Notes under the pieces: generated by a model
What the model was told of the DNA's origin: nothing
Databases searched by the model: none
Seen by the model: only the letters and a program-made list of their open reading frames with translations
Translations under genes and position numbers: made by a program
Source of the DNA: an uncultured Oscillibacter sp.
Lineage (GTDB): Bacteria > Bacillota > Clostridia > Oscillospirales > Oscillospiraceae
Assembly (NCBI GenBank): GCA_910585245.1
Contig: CAJUCO010000026.1
Span: 1-36,289 of the forward strand
Length of the DNA stretch: 36,289 nucleotides
Direction: 5' to 3'
Part shown: positions 17,164-25,162 of the stretch, piece by piece
Numbering within the stretch: the first letter of the stretch is position 1
How the letters are laid out: every line of letters starts with the position of its first letter

Positions 17164-20100
17164 TTAGGCCTCAGGAGCAGGAGCGGGAGCAACGTACAGC
17201 TCGTTGAAAGTAACACCACTCATGTCCCAGGTGATGGGCATATTGTAGGTCGCTCCACTCTTTTCAAAGACCAGTTGGAAGTCCATCTCGGTCTTGCCAT
17301 TCTGGTAAGCCCGACCAAGATACAGGTGCTGTCCACTCTCGGAACCCACACCGTCAGAAGACAGCGTAACCTCATTACCCTTGCTGTTGATGTACTTCGT
17401 GAGGGTCCAGCCGTCCAGATCCCAGCCAGCCGCCTTCACATAGAAGCCCATCCAATAGGCCAGCTGTTGAGGAGTCATGTTGCTGAAATGAGGATACAGG
17501 CCCTCCTCAGAAACAACCTTGAAGGTGGTCTTGCCTCCTTCGGAAGTCACATCCACGGTGTAGTTCATCAGCGCATCATCCGGAACGGCCACGTAGTTGA
17601 TCTCGGTTGCTCCCTCAGGCACGCTATCGCCTTCAGCTTCAACCTTTTTGCCTGTAGCATCAATCCAGATTTCTCCACTCTCACTATTGTCGTGGAGGTT
17701 GGCGGGGCCGATCAGGCCATTCAGTTTAGTCGCGTCGGGGATATCCATAGTAACCTTGACGGTACCGGACTTCGTCACCACGAAGGAATAGGTCCCATCG
17801 CTCTCCACCATGTTGTAGCCATGATCGGAAGCCACGTCGGGGATGCCCTGGCCGCCAGCCGCCACACCGATGGTGAAGGACAGCTCGCTACCAGCGTCAA
17901 CCGCCACGGACTTATCCTTGGAGGCAGAGGTCAGGCTCTTCGTACCCACAGTTACCTTCGCGCCCTCGGCAATGTCGAAGGTCACAGTATAAGTGGTGGC
18001 GTCGGGATCGTCGGGCAGGGTGGGATCAACAGCCTCGACATCCTCACCCTCGGTAGGAGCCTCAACCTTTTCGCCATCAGCAGAGACCTCGCAGGAGATG
18101 GTCATACCAGCGATCTTGGCGGGGTCCGCCACGGTCATGGTGCCGTCTTCGTTGACAGTGATGCCCAGATCAGCAATCTGCTTATCGGTGAAAGGCTTGA
18201 AGACTTTCTCGCCTTCCTCATTCTCAACAACCTGGCCCCACTTGAAGGTCAAGGTGCTCAGAGCGGCGCCGGTGATTTCTTCGCCTTTGGCATCCTTCAC
18301 GGTAGCCTTGAAGGTCGCGGGAACACCGTTCAGCAGCGTATCCTCAGTGCCAACGGAGACAGAATCGGGAGCGGCAGGAGCAGCGAAGTTGATGGAAGCG
18401 GAGGCAATCTCGCTGGAGATGGGCTTGTCATCGGTGGTGCAGGTAACTTCGCAGGTCACTTTCTTGCCCTGGAGGTTCGCGCCAGTGTTGCCAGCCCAGG
18501 TGTCGGTCAGGCCGCTGGTGTACTGAGTACGCACCACAGTGCCGTCGACCTTCCAAACGAACTTGTACTCCACGCCCTTGCCGGTCGCGCCGGAGGTGGT
18601 GGCGGTGAAGCTGATGGTCCCAGCGGGATCCAGGATCACGTTGCCAGCGCCCAGGACGCCGTCAGCAGCGTTCGCGGTGACGGTCACAGCGCCGGGAGTG
18701 GGAGCCACGTCGCCCTTGGGGATGGCCCGGAGGACGATGACGCGGGACACACTGCGGAAGTTGTCGCTGTCGCGTTTGTCGTTGAAGACAATGGCCAGAG
18801 CAATGCTCTCAGGCACATAGTCGGTCAGGTCCTCAACAGAGGTGATGGTATCGCGGTAGTTGGTGTCGCGCAGATCATACCAGGCGTCGGAGTCAGCGTC
18901 CACACGCAGGGTACGGGGATTCTGGTCGTCGTTGTCGCCCAGGCCACGGTAACCGCTGACCACGGCGGCACGGCCGGTGGCAGCCAAGGTACTCACATCA
19001 GCCGTATAGAAGTTGCCTCCATTGAGCACGTCATAGACGGTATCGCCCACAGAGACTTCGTCGCTAACCAGAGCATCGCGATAGCTGCCGTTTCCAGCCA
19101 GGACGTTCTTCAGGTTCCGCTCACCGGTCTTGAAGCCATAGGTGAACCGAACAAGGTCCTTGCTGTATTTGTCGTCTCCATAACCGCTGCGCAGGACATT
19201 GACACCCTGGAGCAGAGCCACGGAGGTGGCCTTTTCGGTGCTGGAATAGGTGCTGGTGGTGTAGAAGTTCTCCTTCACCTTGTCCTCGGTCACCTCAGCG
19301 GGGGCCTCGGCCTTGGTGTAGCGGATAAAGGTACCAACCTGGTAATCCTTGGTGGTGTACAGTTCCAGCATCTCCAGCTCGCCGTCGGCGTTGGGCATGA
19401 TGACCTCATAGCCCCAGATCGCCTTCACCAGGCCGCCGTCGTTGACTTTCTGGTGATAGCCGGTGTAGTTGGCGACATAGGCCAGCTGTCCGTTGGAGTT
19501 GTTGGATTCCGTCTTGACCACGATCGCCTTCACGAAGTCGTCCTTCAGATAGGCTTCGGCGGTGTTGGCAGGATTATTCTGCGCATTGTTCCAGTCGAAC
19601 TTATCATAGGAGGTGTTGTATTTATCCAGCTCCTCGGCAGAGATGTTCTGGCGGGTCTTCACAAATTCGATGGTTTCCACATCGCCGGTGTTTTCATCAA
19701 AGTCCACATAGATGAATTTGCAGTCGCTGGCAATCTTGCGATCAGCATCCGCATTACCGGCTTCAATGTTTTCCAGGGCAACGCGGACGTTGCTGGACTT
19801 GACCTCATAGTCGGGGGTGGTAGTCGCTGCGGCATAAGCATTCGTACCCTTGACACGGTCCACATTGTAGATCTTGGCGGAAGCGCCGTCCACCAGGACC
19901 CACTCGGCAGCGCCGGTAGCGCCGTCGCTGGTGTATTTCACCAGGTCGCCGGGAACGATGTCGGGATACTTACGGGTGCCGACGTTCAGGCTGACAGCTT
20001 CGCCGCCGACGGTCCAGCCTTCAACCAGGTTCACGATCCGGCCGTTCATCAGGGTGCTGCCCCAGCTGCCGACGATCATGTACTCGGAGTCTTCGCCGAC

Positions 20101-21768
20101 GTCCTTGCCCAGCAGAGCGTTGCCGTACTCGTCCAGGAGCAGGGAAACGTCTTTGCGGGTGATCTTGATCTTGTTGGCATCGATGCCCACAAGGTCTTTG
20201 CTCCAGTTAGCCACTTTGTAGGTGGTTCCGCCCACGGTGACATCCACCGCGTTCCGGTCGGTACCCACGTTGGCATAGCTGGTGGCCTTCTGCAGCTCGC
20301 CGGAGACCGTCTCGGGGACGTACACGCGGGAGACAGAGAAGCTGCTGCCGTCCAGGTCGTCCGCCACGGGAATAACCGCAACCTTGTCGCCGGACTTCAG
20401 GGTGGAGAGCACGGCAAAGGCCTCGTCGTCCTCCCGGACGTTGGTCACTTCCTCATGGATGGCGGGCAGGTTGTAGCCGTAAGCGGCGTTATCCTTGCTA
20501 GCGGGGCTCACGCGGTCCAGGGAGACATACTCGCTGTTCACGCGCTTGACTTCCATCAGCTGGGTCTGGATAACCACAACGTCGGTGATGAAGTCGGCGT
20601 CGCTCTCAGAGACGTACACCTGGACCAGGTTGCCGTTGTCGGTCAGGTCGGCGATCTCATAGATCTTCTCCAGACCGTTCACCCCGGCATAGCGGGAGCT
20701 CTCGCCACGCTGCACACGCTCGCCGTTCAGCCACAGATTGGTGTACTCGGTGGTACGGCTGGTGTTGCTTTCCAGGTCATAGTTGCCCAGCTTGGTGGCG
20801 CGCTCACGGGAAGCCGTGGTGGCCTCTTTGTGGGCGATCTGAGTGGTGAACTCGAAGTCGGGCTCCAGGGCATAGGTGCCGATGGTAACCTTCTTGTAGC
20901 TCCACTCAGCAGAGGGACGGCCAAACTCGTCGCGGGTGGGGTTGTACTTGTCGTGCTCCAGGCGGAGGTCGACAAAGTGCTCCTCAGCGAACTCGACGGT
21001 GTAGTAGTCGTCGTCAACCTGGTTCACCAGGCTGCCGGTAATACCACGGACGCGGATATTACGGGCAAACTCCTGGTTGCTGGTCTTGTAGGAACGGGTC
21101 TGGCCGCCGGAGACCACCACATTGGTGTTCTCGCCGGTGACGTTGACGTTGATGCCCTGGCTGTACTGGACAACCGTGGCCTTCAGGGCGTTCAGAGCCA
21201 GCTGGCAGGCCTCCTCACGGTTCACGGCCTTGGAGCCGTCGAACTTCAGGCGGTCGAACAGGCCGGCGGACTGACCAACGGAAGCCACGTTCATGGTCCA
21301 GCCGGTGTCCACAAACTTCTCCAGTTTGCTGTCATAGCCCACAGCGCCGAGAAGCATCTTGGCAAAGGCATAGCCGGTCAGGGTGTTACCGGGTTTGAAA
21401 GTGCCGTCGCCATAACCGCTGATGATGTTCGCGGTTTTGCAGTAGCTGATGACGCCCGCGAAGGTGTGTCCGGCGGGGACGTCAGGATAGGGGGCGTAGT
21501 TATTGGGCAGGTTGCTGGCCGCCTCGGGGCCGATCAGCAGGGAGACGATGATCTTCGCCGCCGCGCCACGGGTCAGCTCCTTGGTGGGCTGGAAGCTGCC
21601 GTCGTCATAACCGGTAATCACACCGATGCGGTTCAAAACGGCAACCGCTTCCTCGTACTGGATCTCGTCTTTGTCAGTGAGATCTTTGTACTCGGTGGCG
21701 CCCGCGCTGATGGTGACCAGAGACATGGTCATGATCAGAGCGAGAACCAGGGACAGGAATTTCTTCAT
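17164..21768 (-). CDS. SLH-domain surface (S-layer-like) protein
   Basis: A 1534-residue secreted protein. A signal peptide (residues 1-24, ending SAGA) is followed by three S-layer homology domains at about 27-80, 94-145 and 150-198 (ITGYDDGSFQPTKELTRGAA and ISGYGDGTFKPGNTLTGYAF are clear), which bind secondary cell-wall polymer. A long middle region (200-1010) of unknown fold follows, then at least two Ig-like beta domains (about 1018-1130 and 1135-1240) and a C-terminal beta-rich region. There is no LPxTG motif, so anchoring is by the SLH domains. Size, layout and restricted codon use (its complement is almost free of stops) suggest a highly expressed S-layer or major surface protein. The ATG at 21768 follows AAAGGAGG. 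It follows the pseudo-recombinase gene on the same strand, but a terminator (22040-22105) separates them. Confidence 0.9.
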   Translation of the reverse strand: MKKFLSLVLALIMTMSLVTISAGATEYKDLTDKDEIQYEEAVAVLNRIGVITGYDDGSFQPTKELTRGAAAKIIVSLLIGPEAASNLPNNYAPYPDVPAGHTFAGVISYCKTANIISGYGDGTFKPGNTLTGYAFAKMLLGAVGYDSKLEKFVDTGWTMNVASVGQSAGLFDRLKFDGSKAVNREEACQLALNALKATVVQYSQGINVNVTGENTNVVVSGGQTRSYKTSNQEFARNIRVRGITGSLVNQVDDDYYTVEFAEEHFVDLRLEHDKYNPTRDEFGRPSAEWSYKKVTIGTYALEPDFEFTTQIAHKEATTASRERATKLGNYDLESNTSRTTEYTNLWLNGERVQRGESSRYAGVNGLEKIYEIADLTDNGNLVQVYVSESDADFITDVVVIQTQLMEVKRVNSEYVSLDRVSPASKDNAAYGYNLPAIHEEVTNVREDDEAFAVLSTLKSGDKVAVIPVADDLDGSSFSVSRVYVPETVSGELQKATSYANVGTDRNAVDVTVGGTTYKVANWSKDLVGIDANKIKITRKDVSLLLDEYGNALLGKDVGEDSEYMIVGSWGSTLMNGRIVNLVEGWTVGGEAVSLNVGTRKYPDIVPGDLVKYTSDGATGAAEWVLVDGASAKIYNVDRVKGTNAYAAATTTPDYEVKSSNVRVALENIEAGNADADRKIASDCKFIYVDFDENTGDVETIEFVKTRQNISAEELDKYNTSYDKFDWNNAQNNPANTAEAYLKDDFVKAIVVKTESNNSNGQLAYVANYTGYHQKVNDGGLVKAIWGYEVIMPNADGELEMLELYTTKDYQVGTFIRYTKAEAPAEVTEDKVKENFYTTSTYSSTEKATSVALLQGVNVLRSGYGDDKYSKDLVRFTYGFKTGERNLKNVLAGNGSYRDALVSDEVSVGDTVYDVLNGGNFYTADVSTLAATGRAAVVSGYRGLGDNDDQNPRTLRVDADSDAWYDLRDTNYRDTITSVEDLTDYVPESIALAIVFNDKRDSDNFRSVSRVIVLRAIPKGDVAPTPGAVTVTANAADGVLGAGNVILDPAGTISFTATTSGATGKGVEYKFVWKVDGTVVRTQYTSGLTDTWAGNTGANLQGKKVTCEVTCTTDDKPISSEIASASINFAAPAAPDSVSVGTEDTLLNGVPATFKATVKDAKGEEITGAALSTLTFKWGQVVENEEGEKVFKPFTDKQIADLGITVNEDGTMTVADPAKIAGMTISCEVSADGEKVEAPTEGEDVEAVDPTLPDDPDATTYTVTFDIAEGAKVTVGTKSLTSASKDKSVAVDAGSELSFTIGVAAGGQGIPDVASDHGYNMVESDGTYSFVVTKSGTVKVTMDIPDATKLNGLIGPANLHDNSESGEIWIDATGKKVEAEGDSVPEGATEINYVAVPDDALMNYTVDVTSEGGKTTFKVVSEEGLYPHFSNMTPQQLAYWMGFYVKAAGWDLDGWTLTKYINSKGNEVTLSSDGVGSESGQHLYLGRAYQNGKTEMDFQLVFEKSGATYNMPITWDMSGVTFNELYVAPAPAPEA

Positions 21769-22039
21769 GTCAAAACATTCCTCCTTTTAAATTCTGCGGA
21801 AGCGTCCGGCCTTCTCTCCGCCGCCGCCGACGGCATCGGGGGCTAGCCAACCCCGTTTTATGGCAGGGCGGAAGGAAGCCCCGGCGCTTCTCGCAAATGC
21901 AATCTAACAGGAAAAAAAAGCCCTGACAAGGCTTTTTCCGGCCTTTTAACCGAACTGAAAATTGCCGTCTGATAGGCTGGCCAGATTTGCCAGAAAGAAA
22001 TAACGCACATCCAATTTTTCCCATTTTCCGTCTCGACAG
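21769..22039 (-). promoter_or_regulatory. Leader and upstream region of the SLH-protein gene
   Basis: About 270 bases without a gene. They contain a symmetric hairpin (AAAAAGCC / GGCTTTTT, near 21913-21936 on the plus strand) with T runs on both strands, and a possible promoter, TTGTCA, 16 bases, TTAGAT, that overlaps it on the minus strand. Near 21834-21857 is a motif, AACGGGGTTGGCTAGCCC on the minus strand, also found in the spoVAE leader. No classic promoter is clear, which is odd for a gene that looks strongly expressed. Confidence 0.4.
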
Positions 22040-22105
22040 AAAAAAGCGGAAACCGGGTGAGCAGGTCCCTTTGGCGAAACGCTACGCCTCCTGCCCCCGG
22101 TTTCC
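22040..22105 (-). terminator. Long-stem terminator after the pseudo-recombinase gene
   Basis: Minus strand: GGAAACCGGG (22096-22105) pairs with CCCGGTTTCC (22048-22057), with inner GCAGG/CCTGC and GGCG/CGCC stems, followed by GCTTTTTT (T run 22040-22045). It starts 9 bases after the stop and insulates the SLH-protein gene. Confidence 0.85.
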
Positions 22106-22113
22106 ACAGAGGT

Positions 22114-23391
22114 CTATTCAACTTTTCGTTTTTCTTCCTGGGGGAGAAAGTATCTCTGTCCGATTTGTATCAGCGCCCCCTCGTCCACCATATGGCGCAG
22201 CACCAGGGTACACTGCTTCGGCTGAATGTGAAGGAGGTCCACGATATCCTGGCGGTAGGCAAAGCCAGCCTGGGCCAGATAGCCCAAAATGGCCTCCCGG
22301 TGCCGCTCCGGGGGAACCACAGTGCCGGGGAGGTAATATTTCCCTCCCACCCGGATCAGGCGTCCGCGCTCCGTCAAACGGCGAAGACGGGCATACGTGG
22401 CCGTCTTGGATAGGCCCAGCAGCTCCGACACGTCTCCCCGTGAGACAAAGCCCCGCTCCAGCGCCTGCCGGAGCACCTGTTCGTCCTCTAAATCCCGGCA
22501 ATCATCCCGTTTCAAATCCCGGAGGGACACCCGTTCCAGTCCGCCCCGAATCAGGGCGGCGCGGGTGAGCCGGGATAGCCGGGGGAGATCCAGGGGCTTT
22601 CGGGACTGTTCCGTCAAAAGGATGTGGGGGTCCTCCCCTGGCGTTCTTCTCTGGCATTCCTCCTCCAAAAGGCGGCGAACCGCGCTGGTCATGGTGATAG
22701 CCCGGTCAGGCAGGTGGAGAGTTCCCTCCTGGAAATTCACTTCCTCCCAGGTAAGCGCCACCATCTCCTGCGCCTGAACGCCCAACTGCCAGGCCAACCA
22801 CATAGCCAGTCCCGCCGCCGTGCTCCGCTCCGTCTGGAGAATTTTCCACAGCTTGAACTCATCCACCTGAACAGGCGCGGTCCCGGCTCCCTTTCGGGCC
22901 GGAGCGCTGGCGGAAAAGCGGAGTTGAAGGGTTGCCACCTCCACGCCGCTAATCCGCGCGGCCTCGGGCCAATCCATTCGGTCCAGACAGCGGATAATCC
23001 AGTCATAGCGCAGGTCTAAAAGCCTCACGTCCTTCAATCCGCCCCGGTCCAGGGCCTGACGGGCCAAGCGGGAAATGGATTCCAGGCGCATGGGCTTGCG
23101 CTCCCGGGCAGACAGCAGAATATGCGGGTCTTCCATTTCTCCCCGGGCCTCCCGGGCTTCGTGGAGCTTCCAAAGGAGAGAACGGACCTCCCCCTCCAGG
23201 GGAATCATCCGGTCCGGCAGTTCCAACCGGTCATCAAGAAAAGAAACCTGGTCCCAGGTCAAAGCGGAGATCTCCTCCCTGGTCAGCCCCTCCAGCCACG
23301 CCAAACGGAGGACCAGGGCCTCCGGCCCCGTCTGTTCCCGTTCCAGCAGGCGGCGCAAGGCGGCCTCGTCCAGGCGGCGGTTCTTTTCCAT
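22114..23391 (-). CDS. Duplicated, apparently inactive tyrosine-recombinase-like protein with two winged helices
   Basis: A 425-residue soluble protein with no family I can name. Residues about 1-160 and 180-295 are two related halves that follow the tyrosine recombinase fold (LAWLEGLTREEISALTWDQV and LAWQLGVQAQEMVALTWEEV match the box I region; DPHILL and RKP recur in both). The catalytic residues are lost: the box I Arg is T37 and Q206, the box II HxxR is LxxR (R128) and then K294, and the Tyr is F159 in half one and absent in half two. Residues about 303-355 and 360-417 look like two winged helices (VSRGDVSELLGLSKTATYAR; AYRQDIVDLLHIQPKQCTLV), each ending in a similar GxxYYLP / GQRYFLP wing. 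It is most likely a DNA-binding regulator. I chose ATG 23391 (GGAGGGGG upstream) over an ATG at 23427 without one. Confidence 0.75.
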   Translation of the reverse strand: MEKNRRLDEAALRRLLEREQTGPEALVLRLAWLEGLTREEISALTWDQVSFLDDRLELPDRMIPLEGEVRSLLWKLHEAREARGEMEDPHILLSARERKPMRLESISRLARQALDRGGLKDVRLLDLRYDWIIRCLDRMDWPEAARISGVEVATLQLRFSASAPARKGAGTAPVQVDEFKLWKILQTERSTAAGLAMWLAWQLGVQAQEMVALTWEEVNFQEGTLHLPDRAITMTSAVRRLLEEECQRRTPGEDPHILLTEQSRKPLDLPRLSRLTRAALIRGGLERVSLRDLKRDDCRDLEDEQVLRQALERGFVSRGDVSELLGLSKTATYARLRRLTERGRLIRVGGKYYLPGTVVPPERHREAILGYLAQAGFAYRQDIVDLLHIQPKQCTLVLRHMVDEGALIQIGQRYFLPQEEKRKVE

Positions 23392-23429
23392 GCCGGTCCC
23401 CCCTCCAGAATTTAAAGTTATTTTCATGT

Positions 23430-23480
23430 AGCAAACAGATCGGACTTTTGGAAATATTATCCAAGCAAGTTCCGTTTGCT
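23430..23480. repeat. Inverted repeat upstream of the pseudo-recombinase gene
   Basis: AGCAAAC (23430-23436) and its complement GTTTGCT (23474-23480) flank an AT-rich centre in the 94-base gap between two minus-strand genes, with partly matching CGGAC/GTTCCG next to the arms. It could be a binding site for the adjacent DNA-binding protein, or chance. Confidence 0.3.
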
Positions 23481-23485
23481 CAGCG

Positions 23486-23824
23486 TCATTCCCCCACGGC
23501 GACGGGCTGCACCTCCTCGCGGGGAACAGCGGCGGTCTCTATGCCGGTGAGATCCCAGCAACCGTGACGGGTCACCAGTCCGCCGGACAGGCGGCCCTGG
23601 TGAACGGTGAAAATAGCGTCGTACGGGAGTTTATCCACCTGGGACCGGAGGGCTCCGGAGATCAAATATTTGCCATTTTGCAGTACGCTGCCGGAAAAGT
23701 GATTCCGGCGGCTGAGCAAGCGTAATTCTCCGGAAACCGTCCCGGCATCCTCCTGAAGCCAAAGTTCTCCGGGTCTTGGACCCAGTTGGCTTTGTAGCAC
23801 GACGGTGTAGCAGACTTTTTTCAC
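23486..23824 (-). CDS. Hypothetical small beta-rich protein
   Basis: 112 residues (MKKVCYTVVLQSQLGPRPGE...), unrecognised. The pattern of alternating polar and hydrophobic residues and repeated glycines (ELRLLSRRNHFSGSVLQNGKY, LISGALRSQVDKLPYDAIFT, HQGRLSGGL) suggests a small beta barrel or sandwich; no signal peptide or membrane segment. The start is set at GTG 23824: AGGAAG lies seven bases upstream and the promoter -10 (23849-23854) places the transcript start near 23845, which excludes the upstream in-frame ATG at 23863. It precedes the pseudo-recombinase gene by 94 bases on the same strand, so the two may be co-transcribed. Function unknown. Confidence 0.7.
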   Translation of the reverse strand: MKKVCYTVVLQSQLGPRPGELWLQEDAGTVSGELRLLSRRNHFSGSVLQNGKYLISGALRSQVDKLPYDAIFTVHQGRLSGGLVTRHGCWDLTGIETAAVPREEVQPVAVGE

Positions 23825-23848
23825 AGTATCACTTCCTGTTATGGTTCG

Positions 23849-23876
23849 ATTATAAATAGGCAAGCGTTTTCACCAA
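23849..23876 (-). promoter_or_regulatory. Promoter of the small beta-rich protein gene
   Basis: Minus-strand TTGGTG (23871-23876), 16-bp spacer, perfect TATAAT (23849-23854). It lies between the two candidate start codons and thereby supports the downstream GTG. Confidence 0.65.
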
Positions 23877-23961
23877 AGGGACAATTCAGCAGAAAGCGTC
23901 GGATTTTGGACATAAATGAAATAATTGTCAAAGTTTATTAAAGTCTGTTGCCTGTCATGAA

Positions 23962-23995
23962 GAAAAAAAGAGGGCGGGAAAAACCCGTCCTCTTT
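23962..23995 (-). terminator. Rho-independent terminator after the tetR gene
   Basis: Minus strand: AAAGAGGACGGG pairs with CCCGCCCTCTTT (one mismatch), loop TTTTT, followed by a run of T. It begins about 15 bases after the stop of the TetR gene. Confidence 0.82.
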
Positions 23996-24009
23996 GCGTG
24001 CCTCACCTG

Positions 24010-24600
24010 TCAGGGCATCCAGTTCCACTCTCCTCGCTCTTGTAAGATTCGCCATACGGTCCCTGCCGCGCTTCGTTCCACCGTCCTTTCCAATGTGTCT
24101 GCCAGCTCCTCCGGCGGCAACGCCGTCCTTCCCCAGATCCAGCTCTCCAGCAGGGACAGCAGCACCATCCGGCCGCACCGGCGTTCCTGTTCTTCCGCCA
24201 ACTGGTCCGGCGGCGCGCCGCAACGATCCCGGTAATAGATCTGAACCGCCTTCATCGCCTCCTCCAGCGGGATCATTTTCTCAAGCTCCGCCTGACCGCC
24301 ATAGTCCAGCGCCGCCTGATAAAAGGCCCGTTCCTCCTCAATCCGTTCCAACAGTGCCATAAGCGCCTGCCGCCAGGTCAAACAGTTCGCCAACCGTTCC
24401 TGGAGCAGCCCCCGTTCCTGTTCCATGGACCAGGCGAAAAGATCGTAAACGTCTTTAAAATGATAGTAAAAAGACTGCCGCCGGAGTTTGCAGCGTTCCG
24501 TCAGCTCCCGGATTCGGAGTTGATTCAGCGGCTTTTGCTCCAGCAGCGTCCGCAAAGCGGCGTCCAGATCCCGTCTGGTTCGGTTCACATATTCCGACAT
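24010..24600 (-). CDS. TetR/AcrR-family transcriptional regulator
   Basis: A 196-residue protein with an N-terminal TetR helix-turn-helix (residues about 8-52: LDAALRTLLEQKPLNQLRIR followed by ELTERCKLRRQSFYYHFKDV YDLF) and an all-helical C-terminal ligand/dimer domain with the WxxALMALLERIEEERAFYQAAL pattern seen in TetR proteins of the DhaS-like kind. The ATG at 24600 follows GGAGGAG. It is divergent from a 57-codon ORF at 24845 and the glycosyltransferase unit beyond, so those are the first candidates for control along with its own gene. The ligand is unknown. Its promoter is at 24691-24719. Confidence 0.9.
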   Translation of the reverse strand: MSEYVNRTRRDLDAALRTLLEQKPLNQLRIRELTERCKLRRQSFYYHFKDVYDLFAWSMEQERGLLQERLANCLTWRQALMALLERIEEERAFYQAALDYGGQAELEKMIPLEEAMKAVQIYYRDRCGAPPDQLAEEQERRCGRMVLLSLLESWIWGRTALPPEELADTLERTVERSAAGTVWRILQERGEWNWMP

Positions 24601-24690
24601 AAGCTCCTCCGATCCGCCGGAACCTGCCGCCCCGGCGCCTTTGAATGGTATCCGCCTTTGCGGCGGAAAGTCTTGCTATTCGACACTTTA

Positions 24691-24719
24691 AGCATACTCT
24701 ACGCCCTCCTTCCCGTCAA
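24691..24719 (-). promoter_or_regulatory. sigma-A promoter of the tetR gene
   Basis: Minus-strand TTGACG (24714-24719), 17-bp spacer, TATGCT (24691-24696), giving a leader of about 85 nt. I did not find a clear palindromic operator. Confidence 0.65.
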
Positions 24720-24844
24720 GATTTCGCTCTTTTTCATTTTTCCGGCTCCCTCGACAAAATCAGACAAGTTATTTCCGGAGTCTTGTGTATCATATCCATA
24801 GTACCCAGCTATATTTTGTGTTTTAAAAGAAAGGAAGACCTGCC

Positions 24845-25018
24845 ATGACCGCCATTTCCAAAGAATATCTGCTGCTGTTCAACACAGTCACCGATACAGA
24901 GCGGGCTCTCTCCCAGCTGCGGGAGACCCTGCTGCAAGCCCAACGGCAAGCAGAGGAGCTTTTCCTGGAGCAGTCCGATGGGAGTGCCCCGTCCGAAGAG
25001 TCCCGGCCGTCTTCATAA
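24845..25018 (+). CDS. Small ORF, 57 residues, divergent from tetR
   Basis: MTAISKEYLLLFNTVTDTER, then ALSQLRETLLQAQRQAEELF and an acidic Ser-rich tail ending in SRPSS. The middle is an amphipathic helix with heptad spacing, suggesting a coiled coil. An AAAGGAAG site lies upstream of the ATG, and the composition is protein-like with a normal stop. No family is recognised. It lies between the tetR promoter and the glycosyltransferase promoter; a promoter for it is not clear. It could be a regulator partner or a short conserved hypothetical. Confidence 0.55.
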   Translation: MTAISKEYLLLFNTVTDTERALSQLRETLLQAQRQAEELFLEQSDGSAPSEESRPSS

Positions 25019-25034
25019 GCTGTCCGAAAAGCCG

Positions 25035-25063
25035 TTGACCTTCCGGCATAAATAGGGTACAAT
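25035..25063 (+). promoter_or_regulatory. sigma-A promoter of the glycosyltransferase unit
   Basis: TTGACC (25035-25040), 17-bp spacer, TACAAT (25058-25063). Transcription should start near 25070, leaving a leader of about 93 nt that holds the hairpin at 25100-25124. Confidence 0.75.
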
Positions 25064-25099
25064 GGTCTTATAGGTCTTATATTCCGGCAGCCAAACCCA

Positions 25100-25137
25100 G
25101 GGGACCCCCTCCGGGGAGGTCCCCTTCCTTCTTTTCC
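25100..25137 (+). terminator. Terminator-like hairpin in the glycosyltransferase leader
   Basis: GGGGACC (25100-25106) pairs with GGTCCCC (25118-25124) with an inner CCC/GGG stem, followed by a T- and C-rich tract (TTCCTTCTTTTCC). It lies between the promoter at 25035 and the ATG at 25163, so it would act as an attenuator if functional, or end a transcript from the small ORF. Confidence 0.55.
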
Positions 25138-25162
25138 GCCGCCGGACCCGTGGAGGTCAATC

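Noticed and set aside
17275..21846. A 1523-codon open frame on the plus strand, antisense to the SLH-protein gene
   Set aside because: The frame is open because the SLH gene avoids codons that read as stops on the other strand. It has no ribosome binding site, its product has no recognisable domain, and the minus-strand frame has a signal peptide and SLH domains.
23825..23863. The upstream ATG (23863) for the small beta-rich protein gene
   Set aside because: The promoter -10 at 23849-23854 lies downstream of this ATG, so the transcript would not include it; GTG 23824 has a better ribosome binding site.
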